A stretch of DNA of 64,000 nucleotides from CAYNJG01 sp964397295 (GTDB lineage Bacteria > Planctomycetota > Planctomycetia > Pirellulales > Pirellulaceae). Of the stretch, positions 34,374-42,796 are shown piece by piece (positions within the stretch are counted from its first letter, which is position 1; each line of letters starts with the position of its first letter). Under the pieces are notes generated by a model. It worked only from the letters and a program-made list of their open reading frames with translations. It was not told the origin of the DNA and searched no databases. The stretch covers positions 6,191 through 70,190 of the forward strand of contig CAYNJG010000008.1 of NCBI GenBank assembly GCA_964397295.1. Direction: 5' to 3'. The translations under genes and the position numbers were made by a program.

Positions 34374-36409
34374 GAACACGAAAACCAAGAAACGATAAAA
34401 AAAGCGATTTCTCCTCCAAGGCCACGAACTACGTACAAGACACGCCACCCGCTGAAAGCGAGCCAGACTTTGCTGATGAGCCGCAAGATCGCGGCCGCAA
34501 AAGCCGACCACGTGGCGGGTATGACGATCACCAACCCCTCGATGATGATCATCACGACGACGATGACCACGCAGTAAGTGCGGACTACGAAGATAGCGAC
34601 GACGACGTACGACCATCGAATGAAAACAGAGGTGGCCGCAACTCGGGTCGCGATCGCAACGATGACGACGATCAAAAACGAGGCCGTCCAAAACGCCGCC
34701 GACGAGGTGGTCGAGGTCGTGGAAGAAAGCAAGATGGCGACTCGCCCTCGGAATCGCGTTCTTCTTCATCTCGCTCATCGAGCAAACCAGCGCCGAAGTC
34801 GGGCGGAAAAACCGTCAAGAAAGAAATGCTGATCAACGCGGCTCAATCCGAAGAGTGCCGTATTGCGATCATGGAAGACGGCCAGTTGGAAGAGCTTTAC
34901 ACCGAGCGTGCGAGCCAGGACAACTACGTCGGAAATATCTACAAGGGCAAGGTTGTAAACCTAGAACCCAGTATCCAGGCTGCGTTTGTTGATTTTGGAG
35001 TCGGCAAAAACGGGTTCCTGCACATTAGTGATGTCGAATCGCAGTATTTCCGGCAGGGTGGTTTTGATCCGAAGGACAACTTCGGCCCCGATGGTCGAAT
35101 GATCACGCCCGAGGAAGCTCGTCGCCGAGACGCTGGTCGTCGCAATCGATTTAGTTCGCGGCCACGATTTAAGCCACCGATTCAAGAGATCTTCAAGCGT
35201 GGTGACGAAGTTGTCGTACAGGTCATCAAAGAAGGCATTGGCACCAAAGGCCCAACGCTGTCGACCTACATCAGCATTCCTGGCCGATATCTCGTGTTGA
35301 TGCCTGCGCTCGGTAGAGTTGGTGTTTCGCGAAAGATCGAAGACGAAGATGATCGCCGTCGACTTAAAGATATTTTGCTCGACTTGGATCCACCGAAAGG
35401 ACTTGGCTTTATTGTGCGAACAGCAGGCCAAGGTCGAAATCGACGAGAACTTTCGCGTGACCTTTCTTACTTGTTGCGATTGTGGCGAGTGATTAGTCGA
35501 CGCATTGAAAAGAAACCGGCGCCGGTCGATATCTATGAAGAGAGCGATATGATGATTCGCACGATTCGCGATATCCTGACGATGGACGTCGATGCGATTC
35601 ACATCGATGACAAGGATGCGTACGATCGAGCGAAAGAGTTCCTCGAATTGGTCATGCCTCGATTTGTCGACAAAATCCATCGCTACGACGACCCGAAACC
35701 ACTTTTCCACAAGTACAACGTCGAGCAAGAAATTGCCAACATTCATCGGCGAGAAGTAAAGCTAAAGGCCGGCGGTTCGATCGTCGTCGATCAAACCGAA
35801 GCGTTGGTTGCCATCGACGTGAACAGTGGAAGTTTCCGCACGGACGATTCGGCAGAAGAGTCGGCATATCAGTTGAACCTCGCCGCGGCAAAAGAGATTG
35901 CACGGCAACTGAGACTTCGTGATCTCGGCGGCGTGATCGTCAACGACTTTATCGACATGCGAAAAGAGCGACATCGTCGGAATCTCGAACGAGCGCTTCG
36001 TGATGCGATGGCTCGTGATCGTGCTCGGACGAAGATTCTTCGTACCAGTCCGTTCGGATTGATCGAAATGACGCGGCAGCGGATTCGGCCAAGCCTCAAG
36101 CGAAGTGTGTTTACCGACTGTCCTTGCTGCGGCGGAAAAGGCATGGTGAAAACGGCCGAGAGCATGTCGATCGAGGTCATTCGTACGCTGTACTTAGCCA
36201 GCCAACAAAAAGCCGTCGCTAATGTGACAATTCGAGTAAACGACGAAGTGGCTGCTAGCCTGAACAACAAGAAACGACGCGAAATCTCGGAACTCGAAGA
36301 AGCCGGAAATATGGATATCCAGATTCTCGGCGATCCAGGCGTATTCCCAGAATCGCTCGAAATGAAGTGCAAGGACAAAGACGGCCGCGAAGTTCACGTG
36401 CCTCTCTAA
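34370..36409 (+). CDS. Rne/Rng family endoribonuclease
   Basis: A 679-residue RNase E/G. Residues 1-150 are a low-complexity, charged extension (runs of Asp/His and KRRRRGGRGRGRK), likely disordered. The catalytic core has the S1-like entry (QDNYVGNIYKGKVVNLEPSI), FGVGKNGFLHISDV, the 5'-sensor/RNase H region, the metal-binding AIDVNSGSFR and DLGGVIVNDFIDM, and the zinc-link DCPCCGGKG. It degrades mRNA and may process rRNA in the cytoplasm. The long N-terminal extension is unusual in E. coli terms but similar to other non-proteobacterial forms. It overlaps the DUF2344 gene by four bases and is followed by a strong terminator. Confidence 0.95.
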   Translation: MRTRKPRNDKKSDFSSKATNYVQDTPPAESEPDFADEPQDRGRKSRPRGGYDDHQPLDDDHHDDDDHAVSADYEDSDDDVRPSNENRGGRNSGRDRNDDDDQKRGRPKRRRRGGRGRGRKQDGDSPSESRSSSSRSSSKPAPKSGGKTVKKEMLINAAQSEECRIAIMEDGQLEELYTERASQDNYVGNIYKGKVVNLEPSIQAAFVDFGVGKNGFLHISDVESQYFRQGGFDPKDNFGPDGRMITPEEARRRDAGRRNRFSSRPRFKPPIQEIFKRGDEVVVQVIKEGIGTKGPTLSTYISIPGRYLVLMPALGRVGVSRKIEDEDDRRRLKDILLDLDPPKGLGFIVRTAGQGRNRRELSRDLSYLLRLWRVISRRIEKKPAPVDIYEESDMMIRTIRDILTMDVDAIHIDDKDAYDRAKEFLELVMPRFVDKIHRYDDPKPLFHKYNVEQEIANIHRREVKLKAGGSIVVDQTEALVAIDVNSGSFRTDDSAEESAYQLNLAAAKEIARQLRLRDLGGVIVNDFIDMRKERHRRNLERALRDAMARDRARTKILRTSPFGLIEMTRQRIRPSLKRSVFTDCPCCGGKGMVKTAESMSIEVIRTLYLASQQKAVANVTIRVNDEVAASLNNKKRREISELEEAGNMDIQILGDPGVFPESLEMKCKDKDGREVHVPL

Positions 36410-36432
36410 ATTAGCCAGAAAGAAACTTGAAT

Positions 36433-36485
36433 CGGCCCAAAGCAGCTAAGTCCCCATGGAACTGGCTGTTTGGGCCGCTTTTGTT
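36433..36485 (+). terminator. Intrinsic terminator of the ptsI - DUF2344 - RNase E/G operon
   Basis: Stem CGGCCCAAA/TTTGGGCCG (9 pairs) extended inward by CAGC/GCTG, followed by CTTTTGTTT. It starts 24 bases after the RNase stop codon. This is the clearest intrinsic terminator in the window. Confidence 0.85.
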
Positions 36486-36629
36486 TACTGTCATACGTTC
36501 AGCATTTGCAGCAGGTGAGCGTGTTGCCCGCAGAACTCGCCAGTGTTTCTCGACATACTGTGGTCGTCTTGCCATAATTTGTGGTTGCTCCGCTCAGTTC
36601 CTTTCGTTGATTCGTCAAGAAACAAAATT

Positions 36630-38741
36630 ATGCGAAACTTCAACGCAGTCTTGAAATTCTTACTGCTCAATATCCTTATGCTCGCTGTTATTGGTTGCGG
36701 GGAGAGCGAGGAACCACAGTTGGATGGAACGGGAACTCCTCCAATACCAGGGTATGTCTGGGATCCCGACGCATCCGGTGGACAGGGTTCGTGGGTTAAT
36801 CCGGACGCTGGCTATGCCGGCGGAGCATCTGATGACGACGAAGATGACGAGGAGGAGGATGATCGGCGGGGCACGGCAGGAAGCTCAGCGAATGATTCTG
36901 ATCCCTATGCTGTTTCGGAGCCACCCAAAGACGAGGACATGGATGAGGACGAAGAAGCAGACGAACCTGCTAGTAGTAGCGACGGCTACACAGCAAGTGG
37001 TGGTGGATACGACGACCCGTACAATCAACCGCAGGCTGACCCTCGAGAGTACGCCGAACGCGTTGAGCCGATCTTGCGTGCGCATTGCTACAACTGCCAC
37101 GGTGGCGGGCCCCGTGGCATGAAGGGTGACATTGCTTTGCATAGCCCCAACGCAATTCACAAAGCCGACGTCATTGTGGCGAATTCCCCTGACGACAGCG
37201 AGCTGTATTACCGTATCTCACGGGAAAGTCAGGATCGCGAGCGTATGCCGCCACAGGGTCCTGGTCTTAGCAAGGATGAACTGAAAGTCATCGAGAACTG
37301 GATCAAAGCAGGTGCATCATTCGGCGACGCGCCATTGGATCGCGAACCCGTCATTGTGGCTGGTGGTGGTGGCGGCGGTGCTGGTGGCTATGGCGCCGGA
37401 GATGGATACGCAGACGATGCATACGCTACCGGTGGCCGTGGTGGTCGTGGTGGCGGACGCGGTGGTGATGACGAAGAGTCAGCGCGACAAGCGCCTTCGC
37501 AACCTGAGAATCTCGCTGATTGGGCAAGCCAATCGTTCGGAGCCGGACGTGATTCTGAAGCGATGCGTCAACTACATGCTCAAGCACTTGTGAAATCTGA
37601 TGCGGGCAAGTCGGTATTGGATCAGTATCAGTGGGTGCAAGGACTGAAGCGTGCGAAACTGGCCGTCCGTTGGGGCGTTGGTGTTAAGTACAAAGTCAAA
37701 GATGGGTTTACTGGTTCTCCTCGCGCCGTTGGTGTCGTTCAAGATCTTCCCGGAGACGACTTTGACGATGTCACGGAGTCGGAAGGCGCTACGGCTGATT
37801 TCCAAAGCTCGACACTCGATTACTACACGGGCGATATCGGTAAAGAGTTGCTACTACGACTACAATTCCGAATCGATCGATCGTACTACGGAGATCTACT
37901 GAAGAAAGAACTAGATAAGGCTCGCTCCGGTGGCGACGACGATGACTTCGATGACGACGACGGCGGATTCGGCCGTGGTCGCAGGCGTGGATCCGGTGGC
38001 GGCGGTCGGTTTGGTCGCGGACGTGGTGGTCGCGGCGGTGGAGGTGATGCCTACGGTCTCGGTGGAGGAGGAGACAACAGCGAAAATGAAAAACCAGATG
38101 GCGAGAAGATTGAACAACTCATGCCAGGCGTGACCTTGCTCGGCGAGGCACCGAATGCAGAGCTCTTCAAACGTGCCATGGAACAAAACGTTGATTTGCT
38201 GGTTATGTTCGACATAGTTGCTGACCCAAATAGGATCCAAGAATTCGTCGATACTTCGACGCGAGTTCGATTGTACGACGTGCTTACCCAAGAGCAGGTT
38301 GCGATTACCGGAAAAATCAACAACATCGCGATTCAAAAGGCTCGATCTAAGGACGGTGAAGACGAAACGATCCTCGAGGAGATGGACAAGATCTTTGAAG
38401 TCGCGGACGAGAAGTACAGGGTAAAGGAATTTCCAGACGCCACATCCGCGAAAGCGCAAAAGAGCGTGCTGGGTTTTGTACGGGGAATACTGGAGCATCC
38501 TTCGGAAGATCCACTTTGGAAACTCGCCGAAGTTCGTTTCTACGAACATCGCGGTGCACTGAAACCGGAACATGCCGAGGCTGCGTTCAAGAAAATTCTT
38601 CCGCAGCAAGCCGCCAAGCTGAAGAACGTCAAAGACGACAACGAGATTCGTACTACGTTGTCTAAGTGGCTCGTGGTCGATGACGCGGCTACCGGACGGG
38701 ACGACGACGAGGAAAGCGAACCGGACAACACATTCCGGTAG
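36630..38741 (+). CDS. Low-complexity lipoprotein with planctomycetal cytochrome c motif
   Basis: A 703-residue protein. The ATG at 36630 leads to a lipoprotein signal with lipobox LAVIGC (Cys 23). Residues 38-65 hold a short block (PIPGYVWDPDASGGQG, then SWVNPDAGYA) also found in the SdhC tail at 55.4 kb. An acidic run follows. At about 150-235 lies a planctomycetal cytochrome c-like domain (VEPILRAHCYNCHGG; SELYYRISRE; MPPQGPGLSKDELKVIENWI) with one CxxCH. Gly/Arg/Asp-rich repeats (about 250-310 and 420-480) are interspersed with a globular region I do not recognise. The C-terminal part (about 490-703) is folded-looking with no family match. Redox or structural function at the cell surface is plausible. 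It stands alone after the RNase terminator. Confidence 0.72.
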   Translation: MRNFNAVLKFLLLNILMLAVIGCGESEEPQLDGTGTPPIPGYVWDPDASGGQGSWVNPDAGYAGGASDDDEDDEEEDDRRGTAGSSANDSDPYAVSEPPKDEDMDEDEEADEPASSSDGYTASGGGYDDPYNQPQADPREYAERVEPILRAHCYNCHGGGPRGMKGDIALHSPNAIHKADVIVANSPDDSELYYRISRESQDRERMPPQGPGLSKDELKVIENWIKAGASFGDAPLDREPVIVAGGGGGGAGGYGAGDGYADDAYATGGRGGRGGGRGGDDEESARQAPSQPENLADWASQSFGAGRDSEAMRQLHAQALVKSDAGKSVLDQYQWVQGLKRAKLAVRWGVGVKYKVKDGFTGSPRAVGVVQDLPGDDFDDVTESEGATADFQSSTLDYYTGDIGKELLLRLQFRIDRSYYGDLLKKELDKARSGGDDDDFDDDDGGFGRGRRRGSGGGGRFGRGRGGRGGGGDAYGLGGGGDNSENEKPDGEKIEQLMPGVTLLGEAPNAELFKRAMEQNVDLLVMFDIVADPNRIQEFVDTSTRVRLYDVLTQEQVAITGKINNIAIQKARSKDGEDETILEEMDKIFEVADEKYRVKEFPDATSAKAQKSVLGFVRGILEHPSEDPLWKLAEVRFYEHRGALKPEHAEAAFKKILPQQAAKLKNVKDDNEIRTTLSKWLVVDDAATGRDDDEESEPDNTFR
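36741..36826 (+). repeat. 86-base segment, copy A (in-frame in the lipoprotein gene)
   Basis: 79 of 86 bases are identical to the reverse strand of 55435-55520. It encodes the PIPGYVWDPDAS...SWVNPDAGYA block. The alignment has no gap and the reading frame is the same in both genes. The flanks on both sides fall away to weak resemblance, apart from a shared acidic trend downstream. Confidence 0.9.
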
Positions 38742-38832
38742 AAGCTCGCTCGGACGCCAGCGGCGAGATCATGCTCTTCACATAGGTTCCATACTTTCGA
38801 ATCGATTCGGCGAATCAACCACGGAGTCACCA

Positions 38833-39723
38833 ATGCGACGTAGAAACTTCCTCAAATCAGCATCGGTTGCCGCAGTCTCGTTGCCGTGGTTCTTGCAACA
38901 AGGCTTTGCAAAGGACACTCCGGCGCACAAGTATCTCGATACGATCGGGTTGCAACTGTGGACGGTTCGAAACCAACTGGAGGAAGATATCCCCGGTACA
39001 CTCAAAGCAGTCGCGGATGCGGGGTACCAGCAGGTGGAGCTTGGTGGCGTCATGGACGCAGACAAGTACATTCCTGTCGCGAAAGATTTGGGGATGAACG
39101 TGACATCCGCGTTCATCGATTGGCAGTCGATCGCGAATCCGAAAGCCGATGGCTCTAAGGACATCAACGCCATCATCGAAAAGGCCCAAGAGCTCAAGCT
39201 CAAACACCTTGTGTTTGGCTACATCGGTAAAGGCCATCGTGAAACCGTAGATCACTACAAAACCCACGCTGAAAACGCCAACAAAGCCGGTGAAAAGTCC
39301 AAAGCCGCTGGCATCCAACTCTGTTACCACAATCACTCGTTTGAGTTTGCTGACTTAGGCGACGGAAAAACAGGTTGGGACGTATTGGTTGATTCTTTCG
39401 ACAAAGAAAACGTCAAATTCGAAGTCGATGTGTTTTGGGTGAAGGTCGGTGGACTTGACCCGTACAAGACCATGAAAGCCCTGGACGGACGCGTCTCGCA
39501 AGTGCACCTCAAGGATATACAAAAAGGAACGGGTACAATTCACGACGAAGGCAAAGTTCCTCACGAAGCTTTCCAAGAGTTGGGCGATGGCACAATCAAC
39601 ATGAAACGAGTGATGAATATCGCCGCCAAGATCGGTGTCGAACAGTGTCATGTCGAGCAAGACCAATCGCCCAACCCGATTGCCAGTATTGGCCAAAGCA
39701 TGACGCACCTAAAGACGTTGTAG
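38833..39723 (+). CDS. Tat-exported sugar phosphate isomerase/epimerase-like TIM-barrel protein
   Basis: A 296-residue protein with a twin-arginine signal (RRRNFLKSASVAAVSLPW) followed by a xylose isomerase-like TIM barrel (AP endonuclease 2 family): IGLQLWTVRNQLEEDIPGTL, ADAGYQQVELGG, the metal-site region LCYHNHSFEFADLG, and KFEVDVFWVKVGGLDPYKTM. The probable metal-binding acidic and His residues are present (H in YHNHSFEF, D in VDVFW, H in SQVHLKD). Enzymes of this family isomerise or epimerise sugars; secreted members are common in planctomycetes. The start at 38833 has GGAG nine bases upstream. It is convergent with a Gfo/Idh oxidoreductase, often a partner in sugar catabolism. Confidence 0.88.
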   Translation: MRRRNFLKSASVAAVSLPWFLQQGFAKDTPAHKYLDTIGLQLWTVRNQLEEDIPGTLKAVADAGYQQVELGGVMDADKYIPVAKDLGMNVTSAFIDWQSIANPKADGSKDINAIIEKAQELKLKHLVFGYIGKGHRETVDHYKTHAENANKAGEKSKAAGIQLCYHNHSFEFADLGDGKTGWDVLVDSFDKENVKFEVDVFWVKVGGLDPYKTMKALDGRVSQVHLKDIQKGTGTIHDEGKVPHEAFQELGDGTINMKRVMNIAAKIGVEQCHVEQDQSPNPIASIGQSMTHLKTL

Positions 39724-39751
39724 AACGACTTCGGTAGCACGCCTAAGACGA

Positions 39752-39783
39752 CGATGTTGCCGAGTCGAGCGGGTTCAACATCG
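39752..39783. terminator. Hairpin between convergent genes
   Basis: Stem CGATGTTG/CAACATCG (8 pairs) with a loop that itself holds CCG/CGG, between the isomerase and Gfo/Idh stop codons. No T run on either side. A bidirectional terminator is likely from position. Confidence 0.4.
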
Positions 39784-39826
39784 ATTGCATGAGCCGTGCC
39801 TTAGATTTCGACGTTCCCAGATGTTC

Positions 39827-41128
39827 CTACAGGCCGGCAACTTTCCAACCGTCTCGGTATTCTCGACGAAGTAAATCGTTTGCCGAAGCCATGTCGCAGC
39901 GCATGTTCTTCGAGTCCCACTTGATGGCTTTTCCCGTTCGCACGGCAACGTTGCCCAGCAAAACCGTTTCTGTGAGCGGACCGGAATACGAAAACGGACA
40001 AGACGTTTTCCCATTTCCTTTGATCGCGTCCGTCCACTGCGTGTAGTGGTTGTCGATTGGGGCCGCTACGATTTTCGTGTCGGCAAAGTCGCCCTTCGGT
40101 AACAGTGTGGGTGGATTAAAGTAATCAACGAGCAATTGCCCTTTGTCGCCAATGAAGAGAATTCCGTTCTCGAGTATTTTCTGGTCGTTTGGAATCTCAA
40201 ACAGGTCTCGCGGCGGTAACTTTGCGCCGTCGTACCAAGTCATCGGAAGCGATTTGGATGTCCACTTCGTGCCTGGGAATTCGTATTGAAGGATGCTCCA
40301 TGCTGGGCCTGTTTCATTGTTTGGCATCGGCCCAGTCGGAGTGACCGAAGTCGGCGGACCCAGCTCCAAAGCTGAAATTACGGGGTCCATTCCATGGCAT
40401 CCCATATCGCCCAACGCGCCCGTACCAAAGTCCCAGAATGCGCGCCAGTGAAACGGGTGGTAGCCATCGGCGTAGGGCCGTTCGGGCGCTACGCCCAGCC
40501 AGTTGTTCCAGTGCAGACTGTCGGGCGCTGGTTTCGACGTGGCGCGATCTTTGTTTTGTTCCCAAAAACCAACGGGCCGATCGGTCCAAACGTGAACGTC
40601 CGACACGCGTCCGATTGTCCCGCCTTGGACTAGTTGCACTGCCGTTTTGAAGAACGTGTTCGAGTGGTGTTGAATGCCCATCTGCGTAATCGCACCGTGA
40701 CGTTCGGCGGCAAGCGTTAACTGTCTGGCTTCGAATACTGAATGAGCCAGCGGTTTTTGGGTGTACGTGTGTTTGCCGGCGGATAAGGCACTCATGGTGA
40801 CAGGAGCGTGCATGTGATCGGGAATCGAGACCGTAACCGCATCAACGTCGGTTTGTTCCAGAAGCTTTCGCCAATCCGTGTACTTCTTGGCCTTGGGGAA
40901 TTTTTCGGCAGCCTTCGCCAACCGTTCTTCGTCAACGTCACAAATCGCGACGATCTGATTCCCGGCGGATGTTTCCTCCATGTCGGACCAACCTTTGCCC
41001 CCGACACCGATGCAGCCAATTTGAACTTCACTACTTGCTGCGGCCCACGTTGGCTTTGCCGTACATGTCGCGAGACCGAGTCCAAGTGATCCGTAAATGA
41101 AATTGCGTCGATTCAATCGTTGCGACAT
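39827..41128 (-). CDS. Tat-exported Gfo/Idh/MocA-family oxidoreductase
   Basis: A 433-residue protein with a twin-arginine signal (RLNRRNFIYGSLGLGLATC) followed by a Rossmann domain (VQIGCIGVGGKGWSDME; QIVAICDVDEERLAKAAEKF; VDAVTVSIPDHMHAPVTM; GKHTYTQKPLAHSVFEARQL). The dinucleotide-binding Gly pattern and the catalytic-type Lys of the family (QKPLAH) are present. It probably oxidises or reduces a sugar or inositol in the periplasm with bound NAD(P). I start at the ATG at 41128; the upstream frame is unlike the family. It is 37 bases after the MoaD-like gene and may be transcribed with it, but its role is not obviously linked. Confidence 0.92.
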   Translation of the reverse strand: MSQRLNRRNFIYGSLGLGLATCTAKPTWAAASSEVQIGCIGVGGKGWSDMEETSAGNQIVAICDVDEERLAKAAEKFPKAKKYTDWRKLLEQTDVDAVTVSIPDHMHAPVTMSALSAGKHTYTQKPLAHSVFEARQLTLAAERHGAITQMGIQHHSNTFFKTAVQLVQGGTIGRVSDVHVWTDRPVGFWEQNKDRATSKPAPDSLHWNNWLGVAPERPYADGYHPFHWRAFWDFGTGALGDMGCHGMDPVISALELGPPTSVTPTGPMPNNETGPAWSILQYEFPGTKWTSKSLPMTWYDGAKLPPRDLFEIPNDQKILENGILFIGDKGQLLVDYFNPPTLLPKGDFADTKIVAAPIDNHYTQWTDAIKGNGKTSCPFSYSGPLTETVLLGNVAVRTGKAIKWDSKNMRCDMASANDLLRREYRDGWKVAGL

Positions 41129-41165
41129 GGCTAGGTCTCTGGAGCAAGTTGTCTGTAAGTCAAAT

Positions 41166-41393
41166 CTAGCCACCGCCGACGGGCGGTAGCACGACCAATT
41201 CGTCATCTTCGTTGAGTTTGGTTTCCTGGTCTCGTTGAATCAATCCATTGACACTAAACGCTTGAATGGAATCGCCTTCAATGTTCAGCACAGTCAGAAC
41301 ATCTGCGATCGTCGCGCCAGATTCGAGATCCAGTTCGCCACCATCCGGAGTCTTTTCCTTGAGCATACCCATCAGTTTGATTTTGATTTTCAT
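41166..41393 (-). CDS. MoaD/ThiS-family sulfur carrier
   Basis: A 75-residue ubiquitin-like protein: MKIKIKLMGMLKEKTPDGGE, a middle part fitting the beta-grasp fold, and the essential C-terminal di-glycine as VLPPVGGG (three Gly). MoaD-type carriers are thiocarboxylated on the last Gly and supply the dithiolene sulfur of molybdopterin. Its start codon overlaps the FAD-subunit stop by four bases, so it belongs to the AOR operon and may be a dedicated carrier for the tungsten cofactor. No MoaE or MoeB is nearby. Confidence 0.85.
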   Translation of the reverse strand: MKIKIKLMGMLKEKTPDGGELDLESGATIADVLTVLNIEGDSIQAFSVNGLIQRDQETKLNEDDELVVLPPVGGG

Positions 41394-42775
41394 GACGGCT
41401 TCTGTCCAACGTAAGAGGCGTGATGTGGAGTCACCACGGCTTTGGGTTTTCGATCACCGGAATGAAAAGTACGCGCTGTAGCTGCTTGGCCCAGTAGAGT
41501 TGTCTGTCGCAACGTTTCGGCGACGCCGGATCCAATAAATGCGCGTCGGACGTCGAATGGATTTTGTTTCAGGAAATCCTTCCAGTCGCCCAAGGCAGTT
41601 TGCGTCTGAATAAGGCCTTTGATCATGCCGACGTCGGTCAACATCCCAACATTGCTTGCTTGGCCGACAAACATCGCGCCGGAAATCTTGTCGCCGGACC
41701 AGAGCAGCTTGCGATAAACGTTTGTCGCTTCGCTGGAGATCTCGAAAGACTCCGCCGAACTATCATTCCAATTGCCGTAGCTTACGCACTGAAGGCCGCA
41801 GACGTCCAAGACATTCATCGAGAGACTTCCAGGGTACGCAATCGATTTGCCAGCCATATTCGCACCCGCGATTCGGCCGTGATCAACTGCGGTCGGGTGA
41901 ATGGCATGAACCTCGGCGTTGCCGCCCAGCAGTGATGGCCCTTGAGCACAATCGCCCGCGGCGAAAATCGCTGGGTCGCTGGTTTGCATGTTTGCGTTGA
42001 CGAGAATGCCGTGATCGGATTTCAGGCCGACAGCAGTGGCGAGTTGCGTATTTGGATTGACGCCAACAGCGACTACCACCAGATCTGCTTCGATTTCACC
42101 CACTGTCGTGGCAACTTGTTTCGTTCCGCTGCTGGTTTCTGTGATACCGGAAACGGAAGTTCCCGTGTGAACCTTCACTTTCTTTTGCTCAAGCCAACGT
42201 TCGACGAACTTTGCTGAGTCCCCCGACAACATGCGAGGCAAAACGTTTGACTCACGTTCAACAACAGTCAGGTCGCACCCGCGTTTATACAACGCGCTGA
42301 GAATAATGAACCCAATGAACCCTGCGCCTACCAGCACCACTTTCGGATTCTTTTTGCCCTCGAGAATCTCCAATCCACGTTCGACATGGCGGAGATTCCA
42401 TTTTGGTGTGACGCCCGATCGGTCACTGCCTTCAACGGGAAGATCCATCGGAGTTGATCCGGTGGCGAGCAAGAGTTGGTCGTAGTTGATCGACTGGCCG
42501 TCGTTAGTCGCTATCGATTTAGCCCCCGCATCGATCGAATCAACTCGGATTCCAAATTTCGTCTGTACATTCAAGCGTTCGAAGTAGGCATCGTCGCCGG
42601 TATACGTTTGTTCGCGAGGAATTTGACCGGACAACCAATACGGCAAGGCCATGCGAGAATGTGCCACCTCGTCACTGATGAGAGTGATTTCGGAGGGTGT
42701 GGTTTCGAGTTGTCGAATGGTTTCGATGGCGTTAGTCGCAGCAGGACCGCCGCCGATGATGACATTGTGAGGCAT
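41390..42775 (-). CDS. FAD-dependent oxidoreductase, AOR-associated FAD subunit
   Basis: A 461-residue flavoprotein of the pyridine nucleotide-disulfide oxidoreductase class. It has the FAD Rossmann motif VIIGGGPAATNAIETIRQL, the NAD(P)H site VVLVGAGFIGFIILSALYKR, and the FAD-binding ATG-type strand AIFAAGDCAQGPSLLGG. No redox-active Cys pair is seen, so it is a ferredoxin/NAD(P)H oxidoreductase-like or NADH-reductase type, not a disulfide reductase. The C-terminus (about 390-461) has no domain I recognise. It lies 21 bases after the AOR gene and overlaps the MoaD gene. This matches the AorC component of the tungsten AOR of Aromatoleum, which passes electrons to NAD. Confidence 0.9.
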   Translation of the reverse strand: MPHNVIIGGGPAATNAIETIRQLETTPSEITLISDEVAHSRMALPYWLSGQIPREQTYTGDDAYFERLNVQTKFGIRVDSIDAGAKSIATNDGQSINYDQLLLATGSTPMDLPVEGSDRSGVTPKWNLRHVERGLEILEGKKNPKVVLVGAGFIGFIILSALYKRGCDLTVVERESNVLPRMLSGDSAKFVERWLEQKKVKVHTGTSVSGITETSSGTKQVATTVGEIEADLVVVAVGVNPNTQLATAVGLKSDHGILVNANMQTSDPAIFAAGDCAQGPSLLGGNAEVHAIHPTAVDHGRIAGANMAGKSIAYPGSLSMNVLDVCGLQCVSYGNWNDSSAESFEISSEATNVYRKLLWSGDKISGAMFVGQASNVGMLTDVGMIKGLIQTQTALGDWKDFLKQNPFDVRRAFIGSGVAETLRQTTLLGQAATARTFHSGDRKPKAVVTPHHASYVGQKPS

Positions 42776-42796
42776 CTTTGTGTCTCTGGTTTCTCG

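Noticed and set aside
37360..37470. Tandem GGTGGC-type repeats in the lipoprotein gene as a DNA repeat element
   Set aside because: They are codon-level repeats of Gly/Arg/Asp residues with irregular units; best read as low-complexity coding sequence.
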